From Bacilli bacterium (GTDB taxonomy: Bacteria > Bacillota_I > Bacilli_A > RFN20 > CAG-826), in NCBI GenBank assembly GCA_017445245.1, contig JAFSUM010000010.1:1-64000 (forward strand): DNA of 64,000 nucleotides, given 5' to 3'. Positions 52,264-60,678 of this stretch are shown here, one piece after another (within the stretch, counting starts at the first letter, position 1; each line of letters begins with the position of its first letter). The notes under the pieces were generated by a model. The model searched no databases and was not told the DNA's origin. It saw only the letters and a program-made list of their open reading frames with translations. Both the position numbers and the translations under genes were made by a program.

Positions 52264-55200
52264 CTAAGCCCTGTGTTTCTTCTTTTTCTTTGAAACCAAA
52301 TAGGCACCAAGGATTAGGCCAATGCCAACCGAACCAGAACCTAAAACAATCCATAAGGTTATGGTTAAAGGGCTGCTCTGCTGTTGTTTAATCGCGATAG
52401 GATTCGCCGCATAAGGCGTTTCTTTTGTCCCGCTACCACCATTATCGGTTCCGTTGTAATAAGAATCCGTATAGAGGTAAACAAGGTCATTTGTATGAGC
52501 CGAATTCCATCTGCCAACAATGTAACGCAGTTTCGTCAAGCAACTCACCGCATCACCGCTTGGATCGTCGGTGATATAGGATCCATTACGATAATCGGTT
52601 CCATTAACGAACTGGGCCGAAGTGGTCAAGGTCGCGAACGTCGCTTTGGCCGTGGTCGTACCAACGGTCGCGCAATTGAGGGTGTTATATTCCAAGGCCA
52701 AACGTTTAACATCCGTTTCGGAAACAACGTCACATGTCCTAAATTCATCCAAATAGGTCTTCAAAGCAGTCGCTTGTTCCAAGGTCGTATAGGTACCGTC
52801 GATGCATTTATAAATGAAGACATTATCCTGGCCAGAGGTATAGCAAGAGAACAATAACGAACCAGCTGTGCTGTTATAGCGGAGAAGATTATGGGAATTG
52901 GTACCCTGGGCAGTAATCGTAGCAACACCCTCGGCGGTGACGGAAATGCTCCATTCGCCATTGGCATCGCTATTAACCGCTCTGGTCTTTAAATGGTTAT
53001 TGCTATTACTGGCGGCGTATAGATAACCGCTCCCCGTATAAAACGTCCATGCCCCGGACTTACCGCCCAAGGTAAGGACCTGGAAGTTCGTTCCGGCCGC
53101 CGTATATAGAACGCTAGCGCGGTTATTGTCGTTTTGCGTGGCGCTCAAGATACGCGTGTCACTCGTCAAGGTTGCGGCGTTTGCAATAATGTACTCCTGC
53201 CCCGCGACAAGATCCGAAACGTTATCGACGAGTTCATATGTGTAGTACCCGTTGTCCGCATTCGCTGCGCCGGCATTCGTCGTCGTGACATCGATCGTTC
53301 GCGAATAGATATGTCCGCCCGAAGAATAGGAGACCGTGAACCGATGCTCCCCAAGCGTTTTGTAATACGAGTAATAGCCTTTCGCGTTTTGCAAAGCGGG
53401 GCTTACCGTGCAACTAGAAGTCACGTCGCTTCCACCAAAAGTCGCGGTGAAATCCGGCATAAAGACCTGGCTTGCGTAGATGCACGTAAAGGACGTCTCG
53501 TCGAGTTCAAAGGGATTCGCGGAAACCGTAACGGCGCAGGAAGCGTTTTGGGCGGCCCCTCCTAGATACGAGTACGAAGCCGTAATGGTCGCACTCCCCG
53601 CGGACAATGCGGTGACCAAACCGGAGGAAGACACCTCCGCTACCGCATCCGCATTGCTTGACCACGTACTAGAATTCGTAACCACTGCGGTGGACCCGTC
53701 GTTATAGGTTGCGGTTAGTTTCAGTTGAACGGTTTCGTCCATATATAGACTCTGGCTAGTCGGCGATAAGGAGACGCTGCTCAGCGTTCTTGGGCCAGCA
53801 ACCGTGATGGCGAAACAAGCGATGATCGAAGCCGTGGTATCGCTATAGGAAACCGTAACTGCGGTATGGCCCGTATTCAACGTCGTTCCGTTCGTCGGGG
53901 AGAAGGTGGAATCCGCGGTGACGTTTTTCGTCGACCCGTCATCGTAGACGGCGGTTACTTTTAGCCCCGCCAGATTCAAAGATTCGCCGGCATTATAGTC
54001 GCAATCCATGCTGGAATAATCGAGTGAAAGGGATTCTAGTTCTGGCGAAGGATCGCCGAAAATAATGCGGATTCGCGACAAATAGGAGGCTTTGTCCCCC
54101 GTCGTGCAGAAATAGAAGTGGGTATAACTGTTCCCCGTCGTATTGGTCCAGGTCGCCGATCCGCCATATGCCGGAACCTCGATATCGCCGGCCGAACTTC
54201 CGCCGGAAGCGGATGTGATCGCGCTCGTTCCAACCCTCAACGTATAGACAGAATTGTTCGTCGAGTTCGTACCAGAAGAGAAGAAGACGATTTTTGAAAT
54301 TCCGTGAGAGAAGGCGGTGGAATTATATAAATAGCTATCCCCCGAGCTCTTGAGTTGGATACAGTCCGTTCTGAAGACGTACCCGATTCCGGAATAGTCG
54401 CCCGATGTCCACGTATAGTCATTGTAGGCATTCGTCGCCAAAGGGAAGTCGGAGATTTCAATGTCGATTAAGCCATCCTCGGGGGCGGTAACAGATAAAG
54501 ATAGCGTAGCCGTGACGCTATTATTCGCCGCCGCGGTAGCGGTAATGATACAACTTCCGGCAGAAACCGCTTTGATTTTTCCTGTCGTCGCATTGACGGT
54601 CGCGACACTAGCGTCGCTCGTGCTCCAGGTGATTTTTCGATTATAGGCGTTCGCGGGAACGCAATAGGCTTCGGGATAGAACGTTTTGCCTTCTGCCATC
54701 GTGTAAGAAGAAACCGAAAGAGTAATGCCGGTTATTTCGGAAACGACTTGGACGTTCGTGGTCTTCGTAAACGAGATGCCGGAGATCGTTACGCTGGCGG
54801 TGATGCGCGTGATTCCCGTCGCGTTCACGGTAAACGTATTTCCCCCAGCCACGGAAATGACCGAGCTTTGGGAAGAGGTATAGGTAACGCCAGGCAAAGC
54901 GGTAAGCGGCATCGTACGAGCGGTCGGCAGGAACTCTTCGCCATACAAAACCGTTTGGTTGGCGTCCATTTCCAGGTTATAGAAAGAACCCGTGTTAAAG
55001 ATATAGTTGGCGATGTCTGGGAAATCGATGAAAGGGTTCCGGTTACCTTGAAGAAGATAGGCAGCTTCGTTACGCTGCGATTCCAATGCGTCAACCGGAT
55101 CTAGAGCATTCCATTCCAAAAGGAGATCGATGGTGCTCACATAATCGCTCCCGGGATTAATTAATGAGGTCCCGTCCACGATAACCTCAGTCAAATCAGC

Positions 55201-56553
55201 GGTATACGTCGCATACTCGGCATCGGCGCTCGTACATGCGGTCAAGGTCGTTTCAACGCCTTTCACGTCGATTTTGGTGGAATAAGTGACATATAGGTAA
55301 AAGAAGATTCGGGCCAGATCGCCTTTGCGGTTATCCCCTGGTTCGAACACGCTATCGCCATTCGAATTCACGCCGTCGAGGCACGATGAAGTAACCCCGT
55401 TCACGGTAATGGCTTTATGCGGTTGACTTTGGTCAACAACGCCTACGGAAGCCGCCCCGCGGGAAACGTTTACGGTCGATGCACTCGGTCTGATGTGATG
55501 AATGTCACAACCGGCATATTTTTCGGACTTATCGGGGCTTCCACGAGACCATGCCCCATTCGACAAGGCGGCTGGCCAGACATGCTCACGGTTCCAAATA
55601 CCATTGTCCCATGCCCCAAGCATTGGTACCCCGGTCCAGAAATCGATAATGTAATCGGAATCCGTAGGATCGGCGTCCGTCGTCTGGAGATTGGTTTTTA
55701 GCGATTCATAGCTACGCCGCGACGTCGTGGTCTCCCACATGATGACGTGGAGATCGTCTGCCAAAGCGGCACCGCTTTTACCCGCTAATTTGCCAGCATC
55801 AATATACGGCTGATAATAGCTTGCCACAGGGGTGGATTCACTGGACGAGGAAGAAGAACTACTGGAGGACGAGGACGATTCTTCTGAAGACGAGGCAGAA
55901 GAACTAGAAGCACTTGTAGTATAGACAACAACGTCATCAATTTGCGTATCCCTATTGCTGCTGGTGCTGACACCGTTAGTGATAGTCACTTCGAACTTTA
56001 CATAGAAGGTAGAGGAGCCGGCAATGTTCAAATCACCGCCGTACGTATCTGCAGACGATGAATTGGAATGGGATTCAAGGCTTGTCCAATTGGTACCATC
56101 CGTCGAACAAAAACTTGAAAGCTTTAAATCAGTGTTACCTTTGCCCTTATAACTAACCCCTTTAATGTAAGAAAAAGACGACGCATTAATTGGCCCGATT
56201 TTTGTGACGGGACGATTAGTCGTATTTTTTGCTATGCGCATCGTCACATTAGCTTTGCCACTAATTGGGGTTCCCGAAGTGACACTGTCTGCGTAAGTAA
56301 GCGAAATCGTAACGCCACCTTGAGAATACGTTTTTTCAGTGCTCGTATAGTCGTTTTGACCACTGGTCCTATGGGCAGTTGAATCCTCAAAATCGAATGT
56401 AAAGGAAGCTGTATTGTCATTCGAATAGGACGCGTTAGCCATAAAGGGAGATAGGCCGTCGGCAGATCCAACAGCCCCAAAAAGAAGCGCCATAAAGCAA
56501 AAGGCGGCCAAAAGCCATTTCAACATTCCCGAGGATTCTTTTTGTTTTGCCAT
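52264..56553 (-). CDS. large membrane-anchored surface protein with endonuclease I and Ig-like domains
   Basis: Exported protein of 1429 residues. The signal peptide is MLKWLLAAFCFMALLFGAVGSADG. Residues about 45-215 are a beta-sandwich, followed by a Ser-rich linker (about 216-240). The endonuclease I domain spans about 245-520 and contains GIWNREHVWPAAL and GCDIHHIRPSASTVN, which hold the catalytic histidines and metal ligands. Several bacterial Ig-like (Big_2/Big_3) modules follow (SVSSYTMAEGKTFYPEA, LDYSSMDCDYNAGESLNLAGLKVTAVYDDGS, LSPTSQSLYMDETVQLKLTATYNDGS), with jelly-roll-like parts between. The C-terminus is a helix and KKKKKHR tail with no LPXTG, so it stays in the membrane. It probably degrades extracellular DNA for food. 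GGGAGGA precedes the ATG. Confidence 0.9.
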   Translation of the reverse strand: MAKQKESSGMLKWLLAAFCFMALLFGAVGSADGLSPFMANASYSNDNTASFTFDFEDSTAHRTSGQNDYTSTEKTYSQGGVTISLTYADSVTSGTPISGKANVTMRIAKNTTNRPVTKIGPINASSFSYIKGVSYKGKGNTDLKLSSFCSTDGTNWTSLESHSNSSSADTYGGDLNIAGSSTFYVKFEVTITNGVSTSSNRDTQIDDVVVYTTSASSSSASSSEESSSSSSSSSSSSSESTPVASYYQPYIDAGKLAGKSGAALADDLHVIMWETTTSRRSYESLKTNLQTTDADPTDSDYIIDFWTGVPMLGAWDNGIWNREHVWPAALSNGAWSRGSPDKSEKYAGCDIHHIRPSASTVNVSRGAASVGVVDQSQPHKAITVNGVTSSCLDGVNSNGDSVFEPGDNRKGDLARIFFYLYVTYSTKIDVKGVETTLTACTSADAEYATYTADLTEVIVDGTSLINPGSDYVSTIDLLLEWNALDPVDALESQRNEAAYLLQGNRNPFIDFPDIANYIFNTGSFYNLEMDANQTVLYGEEFLPTARTMPLTALPGVTYTSSQSSVISVAGGNTFTVNATGITRITASVTISGISFTKTTNVQVVSEITGITLSVSSYTMAEGKTFYPEAYCVPANAYNRKITWSTSDASVATVNATTGKIKAVSAGSCIITATAAANNSVTATLSLSVTAPEDGLIDIEISDFPLATNAYNDYTWTSGDYSGIGYVFRTDCIQLKSSGDSYLYNSTAFSHGISKIVFFSSGTNSTNNSVYTLRVGTSAITSASGGSSAGDIEVPAYGGSATWTNTTGNSYTHFYFCTTGDKASYLSRIRIIFGDPSPELESLSLDYSSMDCDYNAGESLNLAGLKVTAVYDDGSTKNVTADSTFSPTNGTTLNTGHTAVTVSYSDTTASIIACFAITVAGPRTLSSVSLSPTSQSLYMDETVQLKLTATYNDGSTAVVTNSSTWSSNADAVAEVSSSGLVTALSAGSATITASYSYLGGAAQNASCAVTVSANPFELDETSFTCIYASQVFMPDFTATFGGSDVTSSCTVSPALQNAKGYYSYYKTLGEHRFTVSYSSGGHIYSRTIDVTTTNAGAANADNGYYTYELVDNVSDLVAGQEYIIANAATLTSDTRILSATQNDNNRASVLYTAAGTNFQVLTLGGKSGAWTFYTGSGYLYAASNSNNHLKTRAVNSDANGEWSISVTAEGVATITAQGTNSHNLLRYNSTAGSLLFSCYTSGQDNVFIYKCIDGTYTTLEQATALKTYLDEFRTCDVVSETDVKRLALEYNTLNCATVGTTTAKATFATLTTSAQFVNGTDYRNGSYITDDPSGDAVSCLTKLRYIVGRWNSAHTNDLVYLYTDSYYNGTDNGGSGTKETPYAANPIAIKQQQSSPLTITLWIVLGSGSVGIGLILGAYLVSKKKKKHRA

Positions 56554-56790
56554 GACGATTCCTCCCTAGATTCGTCGTGGCCACCCGTCTCTAGTACCTG
56601 GTTCCCTAATTAACGAACCCTAGATTAAGTGACACTGCTGAGGATGTGGAGCCTTGGATCTATGTATCCGCAAGGAGTTTGATTTATCAAATAATTTTTT
56701 GTCTCCTCACATTCCTTCGCAATAGCAAAGCGCTTACATTCCTTTGGCATATTTGCCTATGGTCACTTTCAAATAACTCGTTCAGTAACA

Positions 56791-56819
56791 TTCCAATGTC
56801 ACTCTTGATGATTTAATAT
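56791..56819 (+). promoter_or_regulatory. promoter-like sequence of the first DUF3990 unit
   Basis: TTCCAA (56791-56796), a 17-base spacer, TAATAT (56814-56819), then six bases to ATG 56826. There is no ribosome site, so the mRNA is expected to start at the ATG. Confidence 0.5.
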
Positions 56820-56825
56820 ATACAC

Positions 56826-57488
56826 ATGGTTCTCTATCACGGTTCGAAAGATCGGATTCCAAAACCGTTGTTTGGCGTTGGAAACCCCCGTAACGATTAT
56901 GGGTTAGGTTTTTACTGCACCCAAAACCAAGAGTTGGCGTTTGAATGGGGTTGTAGTTCTGGAGGGAAAGGTTTTGTAAACCAATACAAGTTAGAGGAAG
57001 AAGGTCTTTCTTTCTTAAACTTATCCGACTATTCCATCCTGTATTGGATCACTGTCCTCCTCCAAAACCGCACCTTCTTCCTCAAAAACGAAATCGCAGA
57101 AGCGGGCAAAGATTTCCTTTTGTCCCACTTTAGCCTTGACCTGAAAGCCTATGACGTCATCCGCGGTTATCGGGCAGACGATTCCTATTTTGCCTTTGCG
57201 GAGGCCTTTCTCAATAATGCCATATCCGTGCAACGCCTAAGTCAAGCAATGCACCTAGGCGACCTAGGCGAACAAATCGTCATCATGAGCAAAAAGGGGT
57301 TTGCCCACCTCCATTTCGAAAATGCCATTCCGATCAAAACCGATCTCTATTACCACCTTCGTGTCCTTCGGGAAGGCTATGCGCGCCGCTGCTTCTTAAA
57401 GAATAAGCCAGGCGATCCAATCGAAGATCCTCTTTACCTAAGTGACGTCATGAAAGGAATCGATCCCAATGATCCCCGTTTGTTCTGA
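56826..57488 (+). CDS. DUF3990 protein (ADP-ribosyltransferase-like), unit 1
   Basis: Protein of 220 residues. LYHGS (residues 3-7), RNDYGLGFYCT (22-32), an AFEW segment (38-41), DVIRGYRADDS (110-120) and LGEQIVIM (147-154) are the DUF3990 blocks. As I recall, this family belongs to the ADP-ribosyltransferase superfamily; on that basis H5, Y30 and Q150 would be the H-Y-Q active-site triad. A toxin or effector role is likely but unproven. It has no helix-turn-helix of its own. Its end overlaps the partner gene by 20 bases. It has a counterpart on the opposite strand at 58550-59404. Confidence 0.85.
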   Translation: MVLYHGSKDRIPKPLFGVGNPRNDYGLGFYCTQNQELAFEWGCSSGGKGFVNQYKLEEEGLSFLNLSDYSILYWITVLLQNRTFFLKNEIAEAGKDFLLSHFSLDLKAYDVIRGYRADDSYFAFAEAFLNNAISVQRLSQAMHLGDLGEQIVIMSKKGFAHLHFENAIPIKTDLYYHLRVLREGYARRCFLKNKPGDPIEDPLYLSDVMKGIDPNDPRLF

Positions 57489-58083
57489 AGACTATTTCCT
57501 TGCCGCTCAAGAAAAACTATCCGCGATGATTGAGATGGCGGTTTACGTCATGCACAAGAAGGGCGAAGAATTCATAAACACCTTCCTCTCCTCCCCTATT
57601 TGTCACGCCTTTGAATCAGGCGACCCTTTTATTCTTTTTGGGAAATCCCCAAACGAACTACTGGGTATCTTATTCAATACCGCCCCGCCCGATTCCCCTC
57701 ACTTCTACGACGCATCCCCCGAATACTGGGTTGGTTATGTCTTAGCCTACGTCCAATATGAAACAGACAAGCCCTATAAAGACTTGTTGGAAGCTTTCCC
57801 TTACGAGGACCTCCTCCGCGCTTATTTCCCTTACCACGAAATGGATTTAACCGCGATTCTGCAAGTCTTTCGTGAGAAATTACGCGACCGTTATGGCCTA
57901 AAAGCCATGCGAGAACGCTTGGGGATCAGTCAAGCCCAGCTCGCGGACCTAAGCGGCGTTCCCCTCCGCACCATCCGTTCCTACGAGCAAGGACAAAACG
58001 ATATTCGCAAAGGAACATATGAAACATTACGTTCTTTAGCCGCGACCCTACATTGCGAGATCACGGACATCCTTCCCGCTTAG
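57469..58083 (+). CDS. partner protein with C-terminal helix-turn-helix, unit 1
   Basis: Protein of 204 residues in two parts. Residues 1-140 are a domain shared with the protein encoded at 58084-58566 (EYWVGYVLAY at 85-94, AFP at 109-111, LRAYFPYHEMDLTAI at 116-130). Residues 142-204 are an XRE-type helix-turn-helix (LKAMRERLGISQAQLADLSGVPLRTIRSYEQGQND). AAAGGAAT lies nine bases before ATG 57469, inside the DUF3990 gene. By analogy with toxin-antitoxin pairs it may neutralise the DUF3990 protein and repress the operon. Its stop is directly next to the stop of the convergent gene: no spacer. Confidence 0.8.
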   Translation: MIPVCSEDYFLAAQEKLSAMIEMAVYVMHKKGEEFINTFLSSPICHAFESGDPFILFGKSPNELLGILFNTAPPDSPHFYDASPEYWVGYVLAYVQYETDKPYKDLLEAFPYEDLLRAYFPYHEMDLTAILQVFREKLRDRYGLKAMRERLGISQAQLADLSGVPLRTIRSYEQGQNDIRKGTYETLRSLAATLHCEITDILPA

Positions 58084-58566
58084 TTATTTGATTTCACCTC
58101 GCTCGACCTTACGGAAGAGTTCGAGCATATCTTGTTCATCGCGGCCTAAACCGAATTCCTCTTTCCAGATATCGATCGCGGTCTGAGGATCAAGTGAATG
58201 ATAAGCGGGGTAAAAGGCACGCATTTTAGTCGCCGGGAACTTACGGTAGATCGCCTTCATCGGCAAACAATCGATATAGGCCCAATAACGATACACGTAT
58301 CCGATCCAATGGAGTTCGTCTTCGTTCCATTTAGGTGCCTTTGACCCTTTAGGAAGAGTTGCTTCGAATTCTTCTAAAAAGGGCTCAATTTCCATGCCGA
58401 GGTTATAGCAAGCCAAAGAATCAAAGCACCAACAATATTCGGTATAGCAATAACGGCGGATGAAATCCGCGCTTCCTATAGGAAGGCGGCGAGACTCCAC
58501 GAAAACAAGGGCCTGTTTACGGCATAGCCTCAATCCGCTTTCATCCATCTCACGCGATAATGGCAT
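58084..58566 (-). CDS. partner protein without helix-turn-helix, unit 2
   Basis: Protein of 160 residues that aligns without large gaps to the first 140 residues of the unit 1 partner. LHWIGYVYRYW is at 85-95, KFP at 109-111, and MRAFYPAYHSLDPQTAI at 115-131, so W87, GYV, FP, RA, P, YH, D and AI are shared. The DNA-binding domain is missing; in this unit it is on the DUF3990 protein. ATG 58566, with AAGGGA upstream, overlaps the end of that gene by 17 bases; an ATG at 58548 is an alternative. The probable role is to bind and control the fused DUF3990 protein. Confidence 0.75.
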   Translation of the reverse strand: MPLSREMDESGLRLCRKQALVFVESRRLPIGSADFIRRYCYTEYCWCFDSLACYNLGMEIEPFLEEFEATLPKGSKAPKWNEDELHWIGYVYRYWAYIDCLPMKAIYRKFPATKMRAFYPAYHSLDPQTAIDIWKEEFGLGRDEQDMLELFRKVERGEIK

Positions 58567-59404
58567 CGATGTATTTCCCTTCGTTTTGGTATTGGTTACG
58601 TGCGATACGCAGTTTCGCGATTCCCTGCTGCCGCTCTTCTGCCCTGCAGTTTCTCGCATCCTTCCGTTCCCCTGCCCCCAAATACAATCTAGCGGCAGGT
58701 TCAAGATAATCAATCGCCTTTTGAGTTCTGCAAATCACTTGGTAACCCAACTGATTCGCCGAAAGAGCATGAAAGCATTGTTCATCCGTTAAATTCCCGT
58801 TCGCGAAATCCATTAAGGTTTCGTACATCAAGTTATCCGCGATAGGAGCTCGGATATAATCGGCCTGTTCAACCTTCTCGTGAATAGCCCGAATCAATGG
58901 ATGGTTTTCTTTTCCTTTTAGGTAACCCCTGTAATAACAAATGGCCAGCATCCATTCCCGGTCTACGTCAAACGAGATACCCTTAAGATCTGCGGTATCA
59001 AGATAAAAGCAATAAACGGAACCGCTTCGATATTCGCATACCCAATTGGTGGCTTGGTTTAACGTTTCGCCCATATAGAACCCAAGGCCAAAATCATTAA
59101 CCATCCTACCATGTACCAAGTTAATGTCCCCGTTAATCCCATTACGCGAACCGTGATAAAGAAGAAGTCTTCCTTTCTTATCGTCTTCTAGAAAATGAGT
59201 TCGCATGAGATTGATGTCGAGTTTATTTGCATAGGCCAAGCGATGAAGAGCTTCCACCGCTTCCTCCGTCGGGAAGGCAATTCCGTTTTCATAATTCGCA
59301 AGAGTCACGAAAGACATTCCCAAGGCCTCCGCGAATTCGTGGAGAGAAAGGCCCATCGCATGGCGGAGATAGATGAAATCTTTGCGGAAATCGTAACCTA
59401 TCAT
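58550..59404 (-). CDS. helix-turn-helix - DUF3990 fusion protein, unit 2
   Basis: Protein of 284 residues. Residues 5-65 form an XRE-type helix-turn-helix (IYLRHAMGLSLHEFAEALGMSFVTLANYENG). Residues 80-235 are DUF3990: LLYHGS (81-86), VNDFGLGFYMG (102-112), AADYIRAPIADN-type block near 181-191 and LGYQVICRT (219-227). H84, Y110 and Q222 match the triad of unit 1. The tail is charged. Having the DNA-binding domain on the enzyme instead of the partner is the reverse of unit 1. Its promoter predicts a leaderless mRNA. Confidence 0.83.
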   Translation of the reverse strand: MIGYDFRKDFIYLRHAMGLSLHEFAEALGMSFVTLANYENGIAFPTEEAVEALHRLAYANKLDINLMRTHFLEDDKKGRLLLYHGSRNGINGDINLVHGRMVNDFGLGFYMGETLNQATNWVCEYRSGSVYCFYLDTADLKGISFDVDREWMLAICYYRGYLKGKENHPLIRAIHEKVEQADYIRAPIADNLMYETLMDFANGNLTDEQCFHALSANQLGYQVICRTQKAIDYLEPAARLYLGAGERKDARNCRAEERQQGIAKLRIARNQYQNEGKYIDAIIA

Positions 59405-59410
59405 AATTGC

Positions 59411-59439
59411 ATTTTAAAATTTTTTAAAATCCATTTCAA
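59411..59439 (-). promoter_or_regulatory. promoter-like sequence of the second DUF3990 unit
   Basis: Minus strand: TTGAAA (59439-59434), a 17-base spacer, TAAAAT (59416-59411), then six bases to ATG 59404. The spacer and -10 form the AT-only near-palindrome ATTTTAAAATTTTTTAAAAT (59411-59430), a candidate operator for the encoded helix-turn-helix. Confidence 0.55.
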
Positions 59440-59502
59440 TCCATCTCATGCCTCCCCGCATTGAGGACAACTCTCGCACCCGTTATCATATGGATAACAC
59501 CC

Positions 59503-60678
59503 ATGAACGCGAACATCGTCTATTTCCAATCCGGCGGCCCTACTGCCGTTATCAACGCTTCTTTCCTCGGCCTAATCGAAGCCTATAGGAAGTTAAACCT
59601 AAAAGGACATGTATATATTTCCCGTTATGGCGTGGACGGGCTTCTAAACGGCGAACTCGAAGAAGTCGATCCTGCGAACCCACCTAAACTCGAATACCGC
59701 CCAGGTTCCTATTTTGGTTCCTTACGCCTCAAGTTAGACCCAAACCCTCGTGGTCCCCAAGCCGAAGCTATTATCGCCACGATAAAGAAATACGGCATCG
59801 ACTTCGTCTTCCCTAACGGTGGCAACGACTCCATGGATACAACATCCAAGATCGCGTCTTTCGTCAAAGAACATAACCTCTCCACCCGCGTCGTCGGTAT
59901 CCCCAAGACCGTCGATAACGATCTTTATGGCTGCGACCATACGCCAGGATTTGGCACGGCGGCTAAATACGTCGCGAATGCCGTCCTAGCCGTTGCCATG
60001 GACGATCTCACCTACCAAAAAGGCAGGGTCAACATCATCGAAACCATGGGCAGGGATTCAGGATTCCTCGCCGCTTCCGCGCGCTTAGCCGCCCTAAAAG
60101 GCCTTGCCCCCGATTATATCTACGTCCCTGAAATCCCTTTTGAAATCCCTCTCTTTTTGCAAAAGTGCAAGAAAACCTATCAAGAAAAAGGCCGTTGCTT
60201 GGTTGTCGTATCCGAAGGGATCCGCGATAAAGAAGGCACCCTCATCGCGACCGCTTCTTCTAGGCAAGACGAATTCGGCCATAGCCAAGTCGGAGGCGTT
60301 TCTTCTTATCTAGCCTCTTTAATCGAAAAAGAAGGCATCAAGGCCAGAGGCATCGAATTGTCCGTCTTGAACCGGGCTTCTAGTTTCTTTCCTAGCCTTA
60401 CCGATATCGAAGAAGCCAAAGCCTCAGCAGCCTATGCCTTAGAAGCCGCCCTAAGAGGCGAAACCGCGCGCATGGTCTGCATCAAACGAAAAGTTGGCCT
60501 CCCCTACCAAGTCGATTACGAAACGAGAGACATCAAAGAAATCGCGAACCAGGTCGTCTATTTGCCCCGTACCTATATCAATAAAGAAGGCGACAACATC
60601 CTTGATGCCTTTATCGATTACTGCGCACCCTTAATTAAAGGCAACGCGATGCCCTTGGATGATAACTGGCTTCTTTAA
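59503..60678 (+). CDS. pfp: pyrophosphate-dependent 6-phosphofructokinase
   Basis: Glycolytic enzyme of 391 residues phosphorylating fructose 6-phosphate. QSGGPTAVINAS (10-21), PNGGNDSMDT (104-113), VGIPKTVDNDL (131-141), MGRDSGFLAA and RASSFFPSLTDIEEAK are family blocks. The Asp in GGNDS and the Lys in PKTVDND are those of PPi-using enzymes (ATP enzymes have GGDGS and usually Gly at the second place). ATG 59503 gives the family start; the frame back to 59461 adds unrelated residues. The upstream 98 bases also hold the promoter of the divergent DUF3990 unit. Confidence 0.93.
   Translation: MNANIVYFQSGGPTAVINASFLGLIEAYRKLNLKGHVYISRYGVDGLLNGELEEVDPANPPKLEYRPGSYFGSLRLKLDPNPRGPQAEAIIATIKKYGIDFVFPNGGNDSMDTTSKIASFVKEHNLSTRVVGIPKTVDNDLYGCDHTPGFGTAAKYVANAVLAVAMDDLTYQKGRVNIIETMGRDSGFLAASARLAALKGLAPDYIYVPEIPFEIPLFLQKCKKTYQEKGRCLVVVSEGIRDKEGTLIATASSRQDEFGHSQVGGVSSYLASLIEKEGIKARGIELSVLNRASSFFPSLTDIEEAKASAAYALEAALRGETARMVCIKRKVGLPYQVDYETRDIKEIANQVVYLPRTYINKEGDNILDAFIDYCAPLIKGNAMPLDDNWLL

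Noticed and set aside
53134-53565. Plus-strand frame of 143 codons opposite the surface nuclease
   Set aside because: Arg- and Val-rich antisense frame of a Ser/Thr-rich gene; no motif or ribosome site.
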